Assembly (NCBI RefSeq): GCF_019468465.1
Contig: NZ_CP080519.1
Location: forward strand, 3,301,001-3,365,000
DNA from: Amycolatopsis sp. DSM 110486
Lineage (GTDB): Bacteria > Actinomycetota > Actinomycetes > Mycobacteriales > Pseudonocardiaceae
Direction: 5' to 3'
DNA: 64,000 bases
The notes under the pieces are model-generated. The model had not been told where the DNA came from. It saw only the letters and a list, made by a program, of their open reading frames with translations, and did not search any database. Positions 41,763 through 52,471 of this stretch are shown in pieces. Made by a program: the position numbers and the translations under genes. Numbering within the stretch: the first letter of the stretch is position 1; every line of letters starts with the position of its first letter.

Positions 41763-42578
41763 GTGAAGCGTCGTAATCCGCTGCTGCGCTGGAGCGCCAC
41801 CGTGTGGAGCGCCGCGGTCGTTTCCGGGCTCGCGCTGTGCACCCCGGCCACGGCCGCGCCGAGCTACGAAGGCGCCGACGACCACTACGCCGGCTCGCAG
41901 ATCGAGAAGTACGAGGGCGTCGCCGGCGCGCCGAACGTCGAGTACACCGCGATCGACCAGGTCCTCGGTCACGACGTGAGCGGCCACCAGGGCGCGGTGG
42001 ACTGGACCGCGGCCGCGAAGGCCGGCGCGAGGTTCGTCTACGTGAAGGCCACCGAGGGCACGGGTTTCGTCAACCCGCAGTTCGCCCAGCAGTACAACGG
42101 TTCGTACCAGGCCGGGATCATCCGCGGTTCGTACCACTTCGCGCGCCCCGACGTGTCCGACGGCGCGACGCAGGCCAACTACTTCCTCGCCCACGGCGGC
42201 GGCTGGTCCGCGGACGGCAAAACGCTGCCGGGCGCGCTCGACGCGGAGTACAACCCCTACGGCGAGACCTGTTACGGCAAGGACCCCGCCGGCATGGTCG
42301 CGTGGATCCGGTCCTTCTCGGACACTTACCGGGCACGAACCGGGCGCCTGCCCACCATCTACACGTCCACGAGCTGGTGGAAACGCTGCACCGGCAACAG
42401 CCCTGCGCTCGGCGCGAATCCACTGTGGCTCGCGCGCTACAACACACAGATCGGCGAGCTGCCGGCCGGCTGGCACAGCCAGGCGATCTGGCAGTTCGCG
42501 GACACGGGTTCGCTGCCGGGAGACCAGAACTGGCTCAACGGTCCCCTCGCAACCCTCCGCGATCTGGCAATCGGGTGA
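41763..42578 (+). CDS. Secreted GH25 lysozyme (first of a tandem pair)
   Basis: A muramidase of about 271 residues that cuts the MurNAc-GlcNAc bond of peptidoglycan. The signal peptide ends around ATAAPSYEGA. The GH25 fold has VLGHDVSGHQGAVDW at the start of the barrel and the acid pair in GALDAEYNPYG (D-x-E). FVYVKATEGTGFVNPQFAQQ and IIRGSYHFARPDVSDG are family segments. GTG 41763 follows GGGAG. A close paralogue follows 172 bases downstream. Confidence 0.92.
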   Translation: MKRRNPLLRWSATVWSAAVVSGLALCTPATAAPSYEGADDHYAGSQIEKYEGVAGAPNVEYTAIDQVLGHDVSGHQGAVDWTAAAKAGARFVYVKATEGTGFVNPQFAQQYNGSYQAGIIRGSYHFARPDVSDGATQANYFLAHGGGWSADGKTLPGALDAEYNPYGETCYGKDPAGMVAWIRSFSDTYRARTGRLPTIYTSTSWWKRCTGNSPALGANPLWLARYNTQIGELPAGWHSQAIWQFADTGSLPGDQNWLNGPLATLRDLAIG

Positions 42579-42694
42579 ACATTCGTTACGACGCTGGGAA
42601 TAAGTAGTCATCTACCGATGAAAATCACCCAGGCGACCTTTTAACTTCACGGATCTTGCTGACAAACCGAAGGACGTCATCAAGAATCTCCCCC

Positions 42695-42719
42695 GGGCGG
42701 CTACCTGCAATAGCCGCCC
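42695..42719 (+). promoter_or_regulatory. 9-bp hairpin in the leader of the second lysozyme
   Basis: GGGCGGCTA (42695-42703) pairs perfectly with TAGCCGCCC (42711-42719), 7-nt loop CCTGCAA, ending 31 bases before the ATG. It could be an attenuator for the tail of the upstream lysozyme or a regulatory stem. It does not match the c-di-AMP riboswitch seen before cell-wall hydrolases. Confidence 0.45.
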
Positions 42720-42750
42720 TCAGCGAGGGTATCTGTGAAGGGATTCAACG

Positions 42751-43647
42751 ATGTCCACTTCCCGAAGAGGACGGCGGGCGACCCTGCTCTCCGTCCTGGC
42801 CATCCCCACCGTGGCGCTCCTGCTCGGCTCCACGGCCCAGGCAACGGCCGCTCCTTACAACCCGGACCAATCGGCCAGTGAGATTACTGCGATAAACGCC
42901 GACATTCAGGCGCACAACCACGAACTGGGGTCCCAAATCCGCCGGGTGGAGGGCGATTCCTCAACACCGGCGTCCAAAGTCGCCGCCCAGAAGCCGCAGC
43001 TCGCGGCCGCCATCCCGAACCAGGCCCTGGCCACTGTGCCGGGCATGGACGTCGCCAGCTACCAGGGCAACGTCAACTGGGCGAGCTGGTGGAACCAGGG
43101 CAAACGGTTCGTCTGGACCAAGGCGACGGAGAGCACGAGCTACACCAACCCGTATTTCGCCCAGCAGTACAACGGTTCGTACAACCAGGGCTTCATCCGC
43201 GGCGCGTACCACTTCGCCACCCCGAACACCTCCAGCGGAGCGGCGCAGGCGACCTACTTCGTCGCCCACGGCGGCGGGTGGTCCAAGGACGGCAAAACCC
43301 TGCCGGGCGCGCTCGACATGGAGTACAACCCGTACGGCGCCACTTGTTACGGCCTGAGCCAGGCCGCGATGGGCTCGTGGATCCGCGCCTTCCACGACAC
43401 CTACCACGCCAAGACCGGCCGTTGGCCCGTCATCTACACCTCGGCGAGCTGGTGGAACCAGTGCGTGGGCACGTCGCAGAACTTCTCGTCCACGGTGCCG
43501 CTCTGGGTCGCGCGGTACGCGTCGTCAGCCGGCGCGCTGCCGAACGGCTGGGGCTACTACACCGTCTGGCAGTACACCTCGAGCCCGCTCGACCAGGACA
43601 CCTTCAACGGTGCCCTCGACCGGGTCCAGGCTCTGGCCAACGGCTGA
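42751..43647 (+). CDS. Secreted GH25 lysozyme (second of the pair)
   Basis: A second muramidase, 298 residues, with a Sec signal peptide ending near TAQATAAPYN. An extra 60-residue segment (about 38-100, rich in Gln/Asn/Ser) precedes the catalytic domain. Catalytic landmarks are PGMDVASYQGNVNW and GALDMEYNPYG. The two catalytic domains are clearly duplicated (FAQQYNGSY and DGKTLPGALD identical in both). Differences lie in the N-terminal spacer and in loops, so substrate or location may have diverged. ATG 42751. Confidence 0.92.
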   Translation: MSTSRRGRRATLLSVLAIPTVALLLGSTAQATAAPYNPDQSASEITAINADIQAHNHELGSQIRRVEGDSSTPASKVAAQKPQLAAAIPNQALATVPGMDVASYQGNVNWASWWNQGKRFVWTKATESTSYTNPYFAQQYNGSYNQGFIRGAYHFATPNTSSGAAQATYFVAHGGGWSKDGKTLPGALDMEYNPYGATCYGLSQAAMGSWIRAFHDTYHAKTGRWPVIYTSASWWNQCVGTSQNFSSTVPLWVARYASSAGALPNGWGYYTVWQYTSSPLDQDTFNGALDRVQALANG

Positions 43648-43694
43648 TCCACTCCTGGGTGACAGCTGATTCACCACTGATTCACGCCTGAGGT

Positions 43695-43727
43695 TCCCGG
43701 CCGCCCCTACCTGCGGGGCGGCCGGGA
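43695..43727 (+). terminator. Terminator after the lysozyme pair
   Basis: A perfect 13-bp GC stem, 43695-43707 with 43715-43727, and a 7-nt loop. Only a weak T-rich tail follows (gcttcgttctc). Confidence 0.8.
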
Positions 43728-43863
43728 GCTTCGTTCTCGTCACGTCTTTTGTGCAGTGGCTCCCGACCTTGCAGAATGCACCTCACGTGGGGAGGAACCG
43801 CCGGCGCTCGCCGGTCGTCAGACCACGGCGCGAAACGGTGCACCAGGAAGGGCGGAACCGGAG

Positions 43864-44739
43864 ATGACCTACCCACCGCAGCCAGGGCAGGGCGGCCAGC
43901 CGGACCCCTACGGCCAGGGCTGGCAGCAGCCCGGCACGGGCGGGGTTCCCCAGCAGCCGGGGTGGGATCCGAACGCGCAGCAGCAGCCGGGCCAGCAGCC
44001 CGGGTGGGACCCCAACGCGCAGCAGGGCGGCCAGCAGCAGGGCTGGGACCCGAACACGCAGCAGCAGTACCCGGGGCAGCAGCCGTACGGCCAGCCGTAC
44101 CAGCAGCAGTACCCGGGCACCCAGCAGTATCCGCAGCAGGGCTGGGACCCGAACCAGCCGTACGGCGGCGGGTACGGCGGTGGCCCCCAGCCGCCGAAGA
44201 ACAACAAGACCGGGCTGTGGATCGGCATCGCCGTGGCCGTGGTGGTCGTAGTGGCGCTGGGCATCACCGGATTCGTCGCACCCGGTTTCTTCCTGAGCAA
44301 GGACTCGGGTTCCACGGCGCAGACGCAGAACCAGGTGCCGCCGCCCGCGCAGTCGTCGCGGCCGCAGCTGCCCACCGGCGAACCGTCGGAGCCGGGCCTG
44401 CCGACCGACGAGACCGACATCCCCGGCACCGGTGGTGGCGGCAACACGCCGGCCGAGGGCAAGCAGGCCGTGGACGCGTTCGTCGCGAAGATCAACGCCA
44501 AGGACGGCGCGGGCGCCACGGCGATGACCTGCCAGGGCAGCGAAGCGTTCTCCAAGGACAGCATCGACGAGGCCACCACCGGCACCCCGCAGCTCAAGGT
44601 CGAGAGCTACGACGGCACCGCGACCGTCACGGCCAACCTCGACGGCAGCCTGTCCGGAAAGGACGCCAACGGCTCGGTGATCGCCACCAGCGTCGGCGGC
44701 AACTGGTGCATCGGGTTCTTCTTCGTCATCGCCTTCTGA
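43864..44739 (+). CDS. Pro/Gln-rich single-pass membrane protein
   Basis: About 291 residues. The cytoplasmic N-terminus (1-115) is Pro/Gln/Gly/Tyr-rich with QPGWDPNAQQ repeats. A membrane helix (about 120-143, LWIGIAVAVVVVVALGITGF) follows. The extracellular part (about 195-285) has NTPAEGKQAVDAFVAKINAK and a Cys in MTCQGSE, similar in layout to small SnoaL/DUF4878-like folds. Such repeat-rich tails occur in actinomycete divisome and ESX membrane proteins. ATG 43864 follows CGGAG. Function unknown. Confidence 0.75.
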   Translation: MTYPPQPGQGGQPDPYGQGWQQPGTGGVPQQPGWDPNAQQQPGQQPGWDPNAQQGGQQQGWDPNTQQQYPGQQPYGQPYQQQYPGTQQYPQQGWDPNQPYGGGYGGGPQPPKNNKTGLWIGIAVAVVVVVALGITGFVAPGFFLSKDSGSTAQTQNQVPPPAQSSRPQLPTGEPSEPGLPTDETDIPGTGGGGNTPAEGKQAVDAFVAKINAKDGAGATAMTCQGSEAFSKDSIDEATTGTPQLKVESYDGTATVTANLDGSLSGKDANGSVIATSVGGNWCIGFFFVIAF

Positions 44740-44742
44740 TCG

Positions 44743-45819
44743 GTGCGGTCCCCACTGCTCTGGACGTTCGTCGCGTCCGTGCTGCTGCTGTGCGGGGTCG
44801 GGGGCTGGCTGCTCACCGACCCCGCCACGAGCCGCAGCGATGCCCTGAAAACGGCCGGTCTGGCCGGCGGCGCCGTCGTGGCGCTCTACGCGCTGTGGCT
44901 CAACGACCGGCGCCGCCGCGTCGAAGAGGCGCGCCAGGAGATCGAGCGGCAGCGCCACGACCTGGAGATGCGCCGGGCCGAACAGGACCGTGAGCGCGTG
45001 TCCGACGAGCGGTTCGCCAAGTCGGTGGAGCTGCTCGGGCACGAGGCCGACCAGGTGCGCGTCGGTGCGCTGCACGCGTTGGCGGGTCTGGCGCGCAGCC
45101 GGCCGACGTACACGCAGACCGTGCTCGACGTGCTGTGCGCCTATCTGCGGCGGCCGTTCAAGCACGCGCGGTACGAGGATCCCGAGGCCGGCGACGGGCC
45201 CGAGGTCGAGCGAGAGCTCCAAGTCCGCCTGACCGCGCAGCGGCTCGTCGCCGAGCTGCTGCCGTGGGCGTCCGAAGTGGACGCTCCGAGCTACGACCTC
45301 GACCTCACCGGCGCGGTGCTGGAGTACCTCGACCTGTCCCGCCGCAAGATCGGCCGGCTGCTGCTGCGCTACGCGTCGCTGCACAGCAGCACGAACCTGA
45401 GCGGCTGCGTGATCACGGACCGGGCGTACTTCACCGCCGCCGGCACCGGCAACGGCCGCCTGATCGGCAACTTCCGATGCCGCGGCACGAAGTTCCTGGA
45501 CTACGCGTGGTTCAGCGGCACGGTGTTCGCCGAGAACGCCGACTTCACGGAGACGACGTTCGCCGGGCGCACCGCGTTCAAGGACGCCGTGTTCACCAAG
45601 GACGCCGTGTTCACCGACGCGGCCTTCGACGACTCACTCGACCTGCGCCACGCGTCCTTCGGCGGCCACGCCGACCTACGCTTCGCGCGCGTGCCCGAGC
45701 ACCTTTCGCTCTACAACACGAAGGTTTTGTCCACAAAGGACAATCAACTACCCGACGGCTGGCTGCTCGAACCCCTCGGCGACGACGGCGCCGCGCGCCT
45801 CACCGTGCCGGCGAGCTGA
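44743..45819 (+). CDS. Membrane protein with pentapeptide repeats
   Basis: A 358-residue protein. Two hydrophobic helices occupy the N-terminus (about 5-25 and 38-52). A coiled-coil-like Arg/Glu stretch, RRRVEEARQEIERQRHDLEM, follows. The C-terminal 120 residues form a pentapeptide-repeat beta helix (AENADFTETTFAGRTAFKDA and KDAVFTDAAFDDSLDL), with A(D/N)LXX-like repeats. Pentapeptide proteins can mimic DNA or act as scaffolds; here a membrane scaffold is likely. GTG 44743 begins three bases after the previous stop. The gene overlaps a convergent TetR end by 20 bp. Confidence 0.82.
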   Translation: MRSPLLWTFVASVLLLCGVGGWLLTDPATSRSDALKTAGLAGGAVVALYALWLNDRRRRVEEARQEIERQRHDLEMRRAEQDRERVSDERFAKSVELLGHEADQVRVGALHALAGLARSRPTYTQTVLDVLCAYLRRPFKHARYEDPEAGDGPEVERELQVRLTAQRLVAELLPWASEVDAPSYDLDLTGAVLEYLDLSRRKIGRLLLRYASLHSSTNLSGCVITDRAYFTAAGTGNGRLIGNFRCRGTKFLDYAWFSGTVFAENADFTETTFAGRTAFKDAVFTKDAVFTDAAFDDSLDLRHASFGGHADLRFARVPEHLSLYNTKVLSTKDNQLPDGWLLEPLGDDGAARLTVPAS

Positions 45820-46372
45820 CCGCCTCGATCGCCTCGTCGAGCAACTCGCCCAACGGTTTCCCGCCCGCCACGCGCGTCCACTCGTAGCCCGTGACGTCCA
45901 AACAGGACAGTGCGGCCGAGCCCAGCGCGTGGGCCGCGAACTCGTCGCCACCCAGCCGCTCGGCCAGCACCGGCACCAGCACTTCCTGCCACTGCAAGTG
46001 CTTGCGCAGCAACGCCGTGCGCAACGCGGGCGTCTCGGCCAGCATCGTCGCGCGAGGCAGCCCCGCGGCCTCCAGCGACTCCACGCACACCTGCAGCGCC
46101 GCGCGCAACGCCGGCCACGGCGCCTCGTCGGCGGGCCGCGCTTCGAGAGCCGCGGCCAGCTCGTGCCCGAGCTCCATCAGGTTGCCGACGACCATATCTT
46201 CCTTGCCGGCGAAGTACCGGAAGACGGTGCGCGTCGACACCCCCACGGCGGCCGCGATCTGGCCCACGGTCGTGCCCTCGAAACCCTGCTCGGTGAACAG
46301 ATCCATCGCCTTCGCGGCGATCTCCGCAGTGACCGCCCTGCGCGTGACCTCGCGCAACCCTTCGCCGACCAT
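45800..46372 (-). CDS. TetR-family transcriptional regulator
   Basis: About 190 residues from ATG at 46370-46372. The HTH (about 12-58) includes VTAEIAAKAMDLFTEQGFEG and VGQIAAAVGVSTRTVFRYF. The C-terminal ligand domain is helical, with no recognisable ligand signature. A 15-bp palindrome lies 26 bases upstream of this start, inside the longer reading frame, which supports the shorter start. The target gene is unclear; autoregulation is likely. Confidence 0.88.
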   Translation of the reverse strand: MVGEGLREVTRRAVTAEIAAKAMDLFTEQGFEGTTVGQIAAAVGVSTRTVFRYFAGKEDMVVGNLMELGHELAAALEARPADEAPWPALRAALQVCVESLEAAGLPRATMLAETPALRTALLRKHLQWQEVLVPVLAERLGGDEFAAHALGSAALSCLDVTGYEWTRVAGGKPLGELLDEAIEAVSSPAR

Positions 46373-46398
46373 GCGGCCGAGTCTAGCCGAGACACATC

Positions 46399-46413
46399 TG
46401 TCAGTCACTGACA
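46399..46413. promoter_or_regulatory. TetR operator candidate, perfect 15-bp palindrome
   Basis: TGTCAGTCACTGACA has two 7-bp arms around one central base. It lies 26 bases before the TetR start, the expected site for autorepression. Confidence 0.7.
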
Positions 46414-46433
46414 AGCGGGACACGGCTCAAGCG

Positions 46434-46468
46434 AAGGGCCGCTCCCCGGTGTCTGGGAAGCGGCCCTT
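46434..46468 (-). terminator. Terminator after purL
   Basis: AAGGGCCGCTCCCC (46434-46447) pairs with GGGAAGCGGCCCTT (46455-46468) with one mismatch. It stands 17 bases beyond the purL stop and upstream of the tetR promoter. Confidence 0.75.
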
Positions 46469-46484
46469 TCTGCGATCAAGAACT

Positions 46485-48791
<2,307 letters not shown>

Positions 48792-48910
48792 ACCTCCAAG
48801 ACTACGTGTCGGCCGGGTCACACCCTCAGTGGCATCCCCCGGTCATCCGCCGTTCGCCAGGGGATAAATCAGTCGCGCGGGCCGTGTGAAGCGGCTTACC
48901 GTCGACAATC

Positions 48911-50539
48911 GTGCTCTCCGCCACATATCCCTTCGCCTCGCCTCGGCTGCCCGCACGGCCGACGGCCGGCCGCTATCTGCTCGCGGTGCTGCGTTCGCGC
49001 CCGTGGCTGGTGGTGACGGCCGCGTTCACGGGCGCCTGCTGGTCGCTGCCCAGCGCGCTGCTGCCGCTGGTGATCGGCCGCGGCATCGACGCCATCGCGG
49101 CGGGCGACACCGGCGCGATCTGGCGCTGGGCGCTGGTGGCGGCCGGGCTGGGCGTGTTCCAGGCGGGTTTCGGCACGTGGCTGCACTTCACGTCGTACGG
49201 CATGTGGATCCACGGCGCGGGCACCACGCAGCGCCTGGTCACCACGCACACCACGCGCCTGGGCGCGACCCTGCGCGAGGCGACGACGACCGGCAACGTC
49301 GTGGCGGTGACGTCGTCGGACATCAACTGGATCGGCAACACCTACGAGGTGATCGGCCGGACCGTGGGTTCGGTGGTGGCGTTCGTGGTGATCGGCATCG
49401 CGATGCTGGGCTCGTCGCCGCTGCTGGGCGTCGTCGCGCTGGTCGGCGTGCCACTGGCGGTGCTCGGGATCGGGCCGCTGCTGAAGCCGTTGCAGAAGCG
49501 CAAGACGGTGCAGCGCGAGAACCTCAGCGACGTCAACGCGCTGGGCGCCGACATCGTGTCCGGCCTGCGGATCCTGCGTGGGGTCGGGGGCGAGCGGCGG
49601 TTCCTGAAGCGGTTCCACGACGCGAGCCAGCTGGTGCGCCGCTCGGGCGTGGAGGTCGGGCGCGCGGAGGCGTGGCTGGCCGCGGCGGCGATCGTGCTGC
49701 CGGGCCTGGTCACCGTGGCGATCACGTGGCTGGGCGCGCGGCTCGCGCTCGACGGCACGATCGGCGTGGGCGAGCTGGTGGCGTTCTACGGGGTCTCGGC
49801 GTTCCTGGTGGTGCCCGTGGACACGGCGACGGAGGCCGTGAGCGCGGTCAGCTCCGGGCTCGTGTCGGCGCGCAAGATCTGCGCGCTGCTGTCGCTGCGG
49901 CCTCGGCTGGCCGAGCCGGCGTCACCGGTGCCGCTGCCCGCCGGGCCGCTCGACCTGGTGGACACCGAGACCGGCATCCACCTCGAGGCGGGCAAGCTCA
50001 CCGTCGTCGACCTCGGGGCCGACGCGGAGACGCTGGCCGACCGCCTGGCGCGGTTCACGGACGCCGCCGAGCCCGTGCTGGTCGGCGGCGTGCCCGTGGA
50101 CCAGGTCGCGTTGGCGGAGCTGCGGGCGCGGGTGGTGTACGCGCACAACCAGGACCTGTGGTTCTCAGGTGTGCTGCGCGAACAGCTGAGTTCCGCGCTG
50201 CCGAGTGACGTGAGCGTGGAAGCGGCCCTGTACGCGGCCGACGCCGACGACATCATCGAGGCGCTGCCCCGGGGTGTCGACGAGCTGATCGGCGAGCGCG
50301 GGCGCGAGGTGTCGGGCGGCCAGCGGCAGCGGCTGAGCCTGGCGCGGGCGCTCGCGACGGACGCCGACGTGCTGCTGCTCGACGAGCCGACCTCGGCCGT
50401 CGACGCGCACACGGAGGCCAGGATCACCCAGCGCGTCGCGGACCTGCGGCGCGGGAAGACGACCGTGGTGTTCAGCCAGAGTCCACTGTGGACTCACGTG
50501 GCGGACGAGGTCGTGAGCGGAAAAGCGGTGACGGTGTGA
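48911..50539 (+). CDS. ABC exporter half-transporter with NBD lacking Walker A
   Basis: A 542-residue half-transporter: membrane domain (about 20-310, six helices) and an NBD. The NBD keeps signature VSGGQRQR (about 467), Walker B VLLLDEPTSAVD (about 486) and the helical region. At the Walker A position (about 357-372), however, it reads KLTVVDLGADAETLADRLAR, without G-x-x-G-x-G-K-S/T. The H-loop is VFSQSP, without His. It overlaps the next subunit by four bases. It can bind ATP only as the donor of the signature motif to its partner, so it must work as a heterodimer. Confidence 0.9.
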   Translation: MLSATYPFASPRLPARPTAGRYLLAVLRSRPWLVVTAAFTGACWSLPSALLPLVIGRGIDAIAAGDTGAIWRWALVAAGLGVFQAGFGTWLHFTSYGMWIHGAGTTQRLVTTHTTRLGATLREATTTGNVVAVTSSDINWIGNTYEVIGRTVGSVVAFVVIGIAMLGSSPLLGVVALVGVPLAVLGIGPLLKPLQKRKTVQRENLSDVNALGADIVSGLRILRGVGGERRFLKRFHDASQLVRRSGVEVGRAEAWLAAAAIVLPGLVTVAITWLGARLALDGTIGVGELVAFYGVSAFLVVPVDTATEAVSAVSSGLVSARKICALLSLRPRLAEPASPVPLPAGPLDLVDTETGIHLEAGKLTVVDLGADAETLADRLARFTDAAEPVLVGGVPVDQVALAELRARVVYAHNQDLWFSGVLREQLSSALPSDVSVEAALYAADADDIIEALPRGVDELIGERGREVSGGQRQRLSLARALATDADVLLLDEPTSAVDAHTEARITQRVADLRRGKTTVVFSQSPLWTHVADEVVSGKAVTV

Positions 50540-52275
50540 AACGGCTCCCCCTCGCGTCGGGTCGCGACGTGCGGCGCTGGGCGGCGCGCACGGCCGCCGA
50601 GCACCGGCGCGAGTTCTCGGTGATGCTCGGACTGTTCTGCCTCGCGACACTGATCGGGCTGGCCGGGCCGCAGCTGCTCGGCCTGCTCGTGCAGGGCGTC
50701 GTCGACGGCAGCAGCACGGTGCGCGTCGACCTGCTGGCCATGGGTTTCGTGGTGGCGCTGGTGCTGCAGGCCTGGGCGAAGAAGGCGGCGCGCCTGCGTG
50801 GCCGGATGTTCGGCGAGCGCGTGCTGGCGCAGACGCGCGAACGGTTCGTGGCCAACTCCCTGAGCCTGCCGCTCGGCACGGTCGAGGCCGCCGGCACCGG
50901 CGACCTGCTCAGCCGCGCGACGAGCGACATCAGCCGCCTCGACCACGCCGTGCGCTTCGCGGCGCCGGAGATCCTGATCGCGGTGGTGACGGTGCTGCTG
51001 ACCACGGTCGCGATGATCATCACGTCGCCGCTGCTGGCGCTGGCGCTGCTCGTGGCGCTGCCGCTGCTGGTACCCGTGAACATCTGGTACCAGCGCCGGA
51101 TCCCCAAGCTGATGGCCTGGATGCTCGACCGCTGGGGCGACCTGCAGTCGGCCACGCACGAGACCGTGGAGGGCGCGCGGACCACCGAGGCCCTGAGCCT
51201 CACCGACCGCCGCATCCGCCTCGGCCGCGACGCCCTGGACGAGGCCGTGCTCGGCGAGCGCCGGATGCGCGCGCTGCAGCTGCGGTGGCTGCCGTCGCTG
51301 GAGATCAGCTACGTGCTGCCGATCGCCGCGATGCTGGGCCTCGGGTTCTTCGCGTACTCGCAGGGCTGGGCCCAGCTCGGCACGATCACCACGATGCTCG
51401 CCTACGCCCAGGCGATGACGGCGCCATTGAACGAGGCGCTGTTCTGGATGGAGGACCTGCAGGTGGCGCTGGCGGCGGCGCGGCGGATCCTGGGTGTGCA
51501 GCCTGCTCCGGCGCGCTCTGAGGTGACCACGGTGCCGGCCGGGCGCGACATCGAGGTGCGCGACGTCCACTTCGGGTACACAGCCGATCGCGAGGTGCTG
51601 CACGGGATCGACTTGTCGGTGCCGCGGGGCGAGCGGTTGGCGATCGTCGGGCCTTCGGGTGCCGGCAAGTCGACGCTGGGCCGGCTGCTTGCGGGCATCT
51701 CGGCGCCGACGTCGGGCTCGATTCGCGTTGGTGGCACGGAGGTTTCTTCGCTGGCGGAGGATCTGCTGCGCGGCGAGGTGCTGCTGCTGACGCAGGAGCA
51801 CCACACGTTCTCGGGTTCGTTGCGGGAGAACCTGTCCCTACCGGCACGTCGTGATGGCGGGGACTGGACGGACGCGGAACTCCTGGCCGCGTTGACTTCG
51901 GCGGGTGCGGCGGACTGGTTCGCCTCCCTGCCGAACGGCTTGGACACGCGGCTGGGCTCCGGCGCGTACGCGGTCCCAGCGGCGTTGGCTCAGCAGCTGG
52001 CTCTGGCGCGGGTCGTCCTGGCGGACCCGCACACGCTGGTGCTGGACGAGGCGACTTCGTTGCTGGACACGGGTTCCGCGCGTGAGCTGGAGCGGTCGCT
52101 GAACGCCGTGCTGGAGGGCCGCACGGTGATCGCCATCGCCCACCGCCTCCACACGGCCGCCGCGGCCGACCGCGTCGCCGTGGTCGAGGGCGGGCGGATC
52201 ACGGAGCTGGGCTCGCACTCGGAACTGCTGGCGGCCGACGGCCCGTACGCACGGTTGGTGGCAGCCGCGACGTAA
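50536..52275 (+). CDS. ABC exporter half-transporter with degenerate signature motif
   Basis: Second half of the heterodimeric exporter, 579 residues. A six-helix membrane domain (about 25-310) precedes an NBD with intact Walker A GPSGAGKST (about 372), Walker B TLVLDEATSLLD (about 500) and H-loop AIAHRLH (about 535). The signature is degraded to AVPAALAQQLALAR (about 480) in place of LSGGQ. It complements its partner, which keeps the signature but lost Walker A and H. GTG 50536 overlaps the previous stop (GTGA). Substrate unknown; lipid or drug export is typical of the family. Confidence 0.93.
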   Translation: MKRLPLASGRDVRRWAARTAAEHRREFSVMLGLFCLATLIGLAGPQLLGLLVQGVVDGSSTVRVDLLAMGFVVALVLQAWAKKAARLRGRMFGERVLAQTRERFVANSLSLPLGTVEAAGTGDLLSRATSDISRLDHAVRFAAPEILIAVVTVLLTTVAMIITSPLLALALLVALPLLVPVNIWYQRRIPKLMAWMLDRWGDLQSATHETVEGARTTEALSLTDRRIRLGRDALDEAVLGERRMRALQLRWLPSLEISYVLPIAAMLGLGFFAYSQGWAQLGTITTMLAYAQAMTAPLNEALFWMEDLQVALAAARRILGVQPAPARSEVTTVPAGRDIEVRDVHFGYTADREVLHGIDLSVPRGERLAIVGPSGAGKSTLGRLLAGISAPTSGSIRVGGTEVSSLAEDLLRGEVLLLTQEHHTFSGSLRENLSLPARRDGGDWTDAELLAALTSAGAADWFASLPNGLDTRLGSGAYAVPAALAQQLALARVVLADPHTLVLDEATSLLDTGSARELERSLNAVLEGRTVIAIAHRLHTAAAADRVAVVEGGRITELGSHSELLAADGPYARLVAAAT

Positions 52276-52471
52276 CCGGTCGCGCGCGTCGGCACGCAGC
52301 AGGTTCCCCAGTACAACCAGGGAATCGACTCATGGGTGGTCGGCGACACGCTGGTCGTCGTCAACGATCAGAAACCGTCCCGCCCGCCGACGGCAAGGTC
52401 TAAACCCGCCGCCGCGCGATGGACACGACTACAACAGTTACAACGACGCGATGATCTTCCGCCTCGGCTGA
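52276..52471 (+). pseudogene. Frameshifted remnant of a secreted or surface protein
   Basis: One frame directly after the exporter stop reads QQVPQYNQGIDSWVVGDTLV and then loses sense. Another frame ends HDYNSYNDAMIFRLG with a stop at 52469-52471. The two pieces look like one coding tail broken by a frameshift. No family recognised. It meets the serine hydrolase end at 52472. Confidence 0.4.

Noticed and set aside
42579..42750. c-di-AMP (ydaO-type) riboswitch before the second lysozyme
   Set aside because: The conserved aptamer segments are not present; only one small hairpin is seen.
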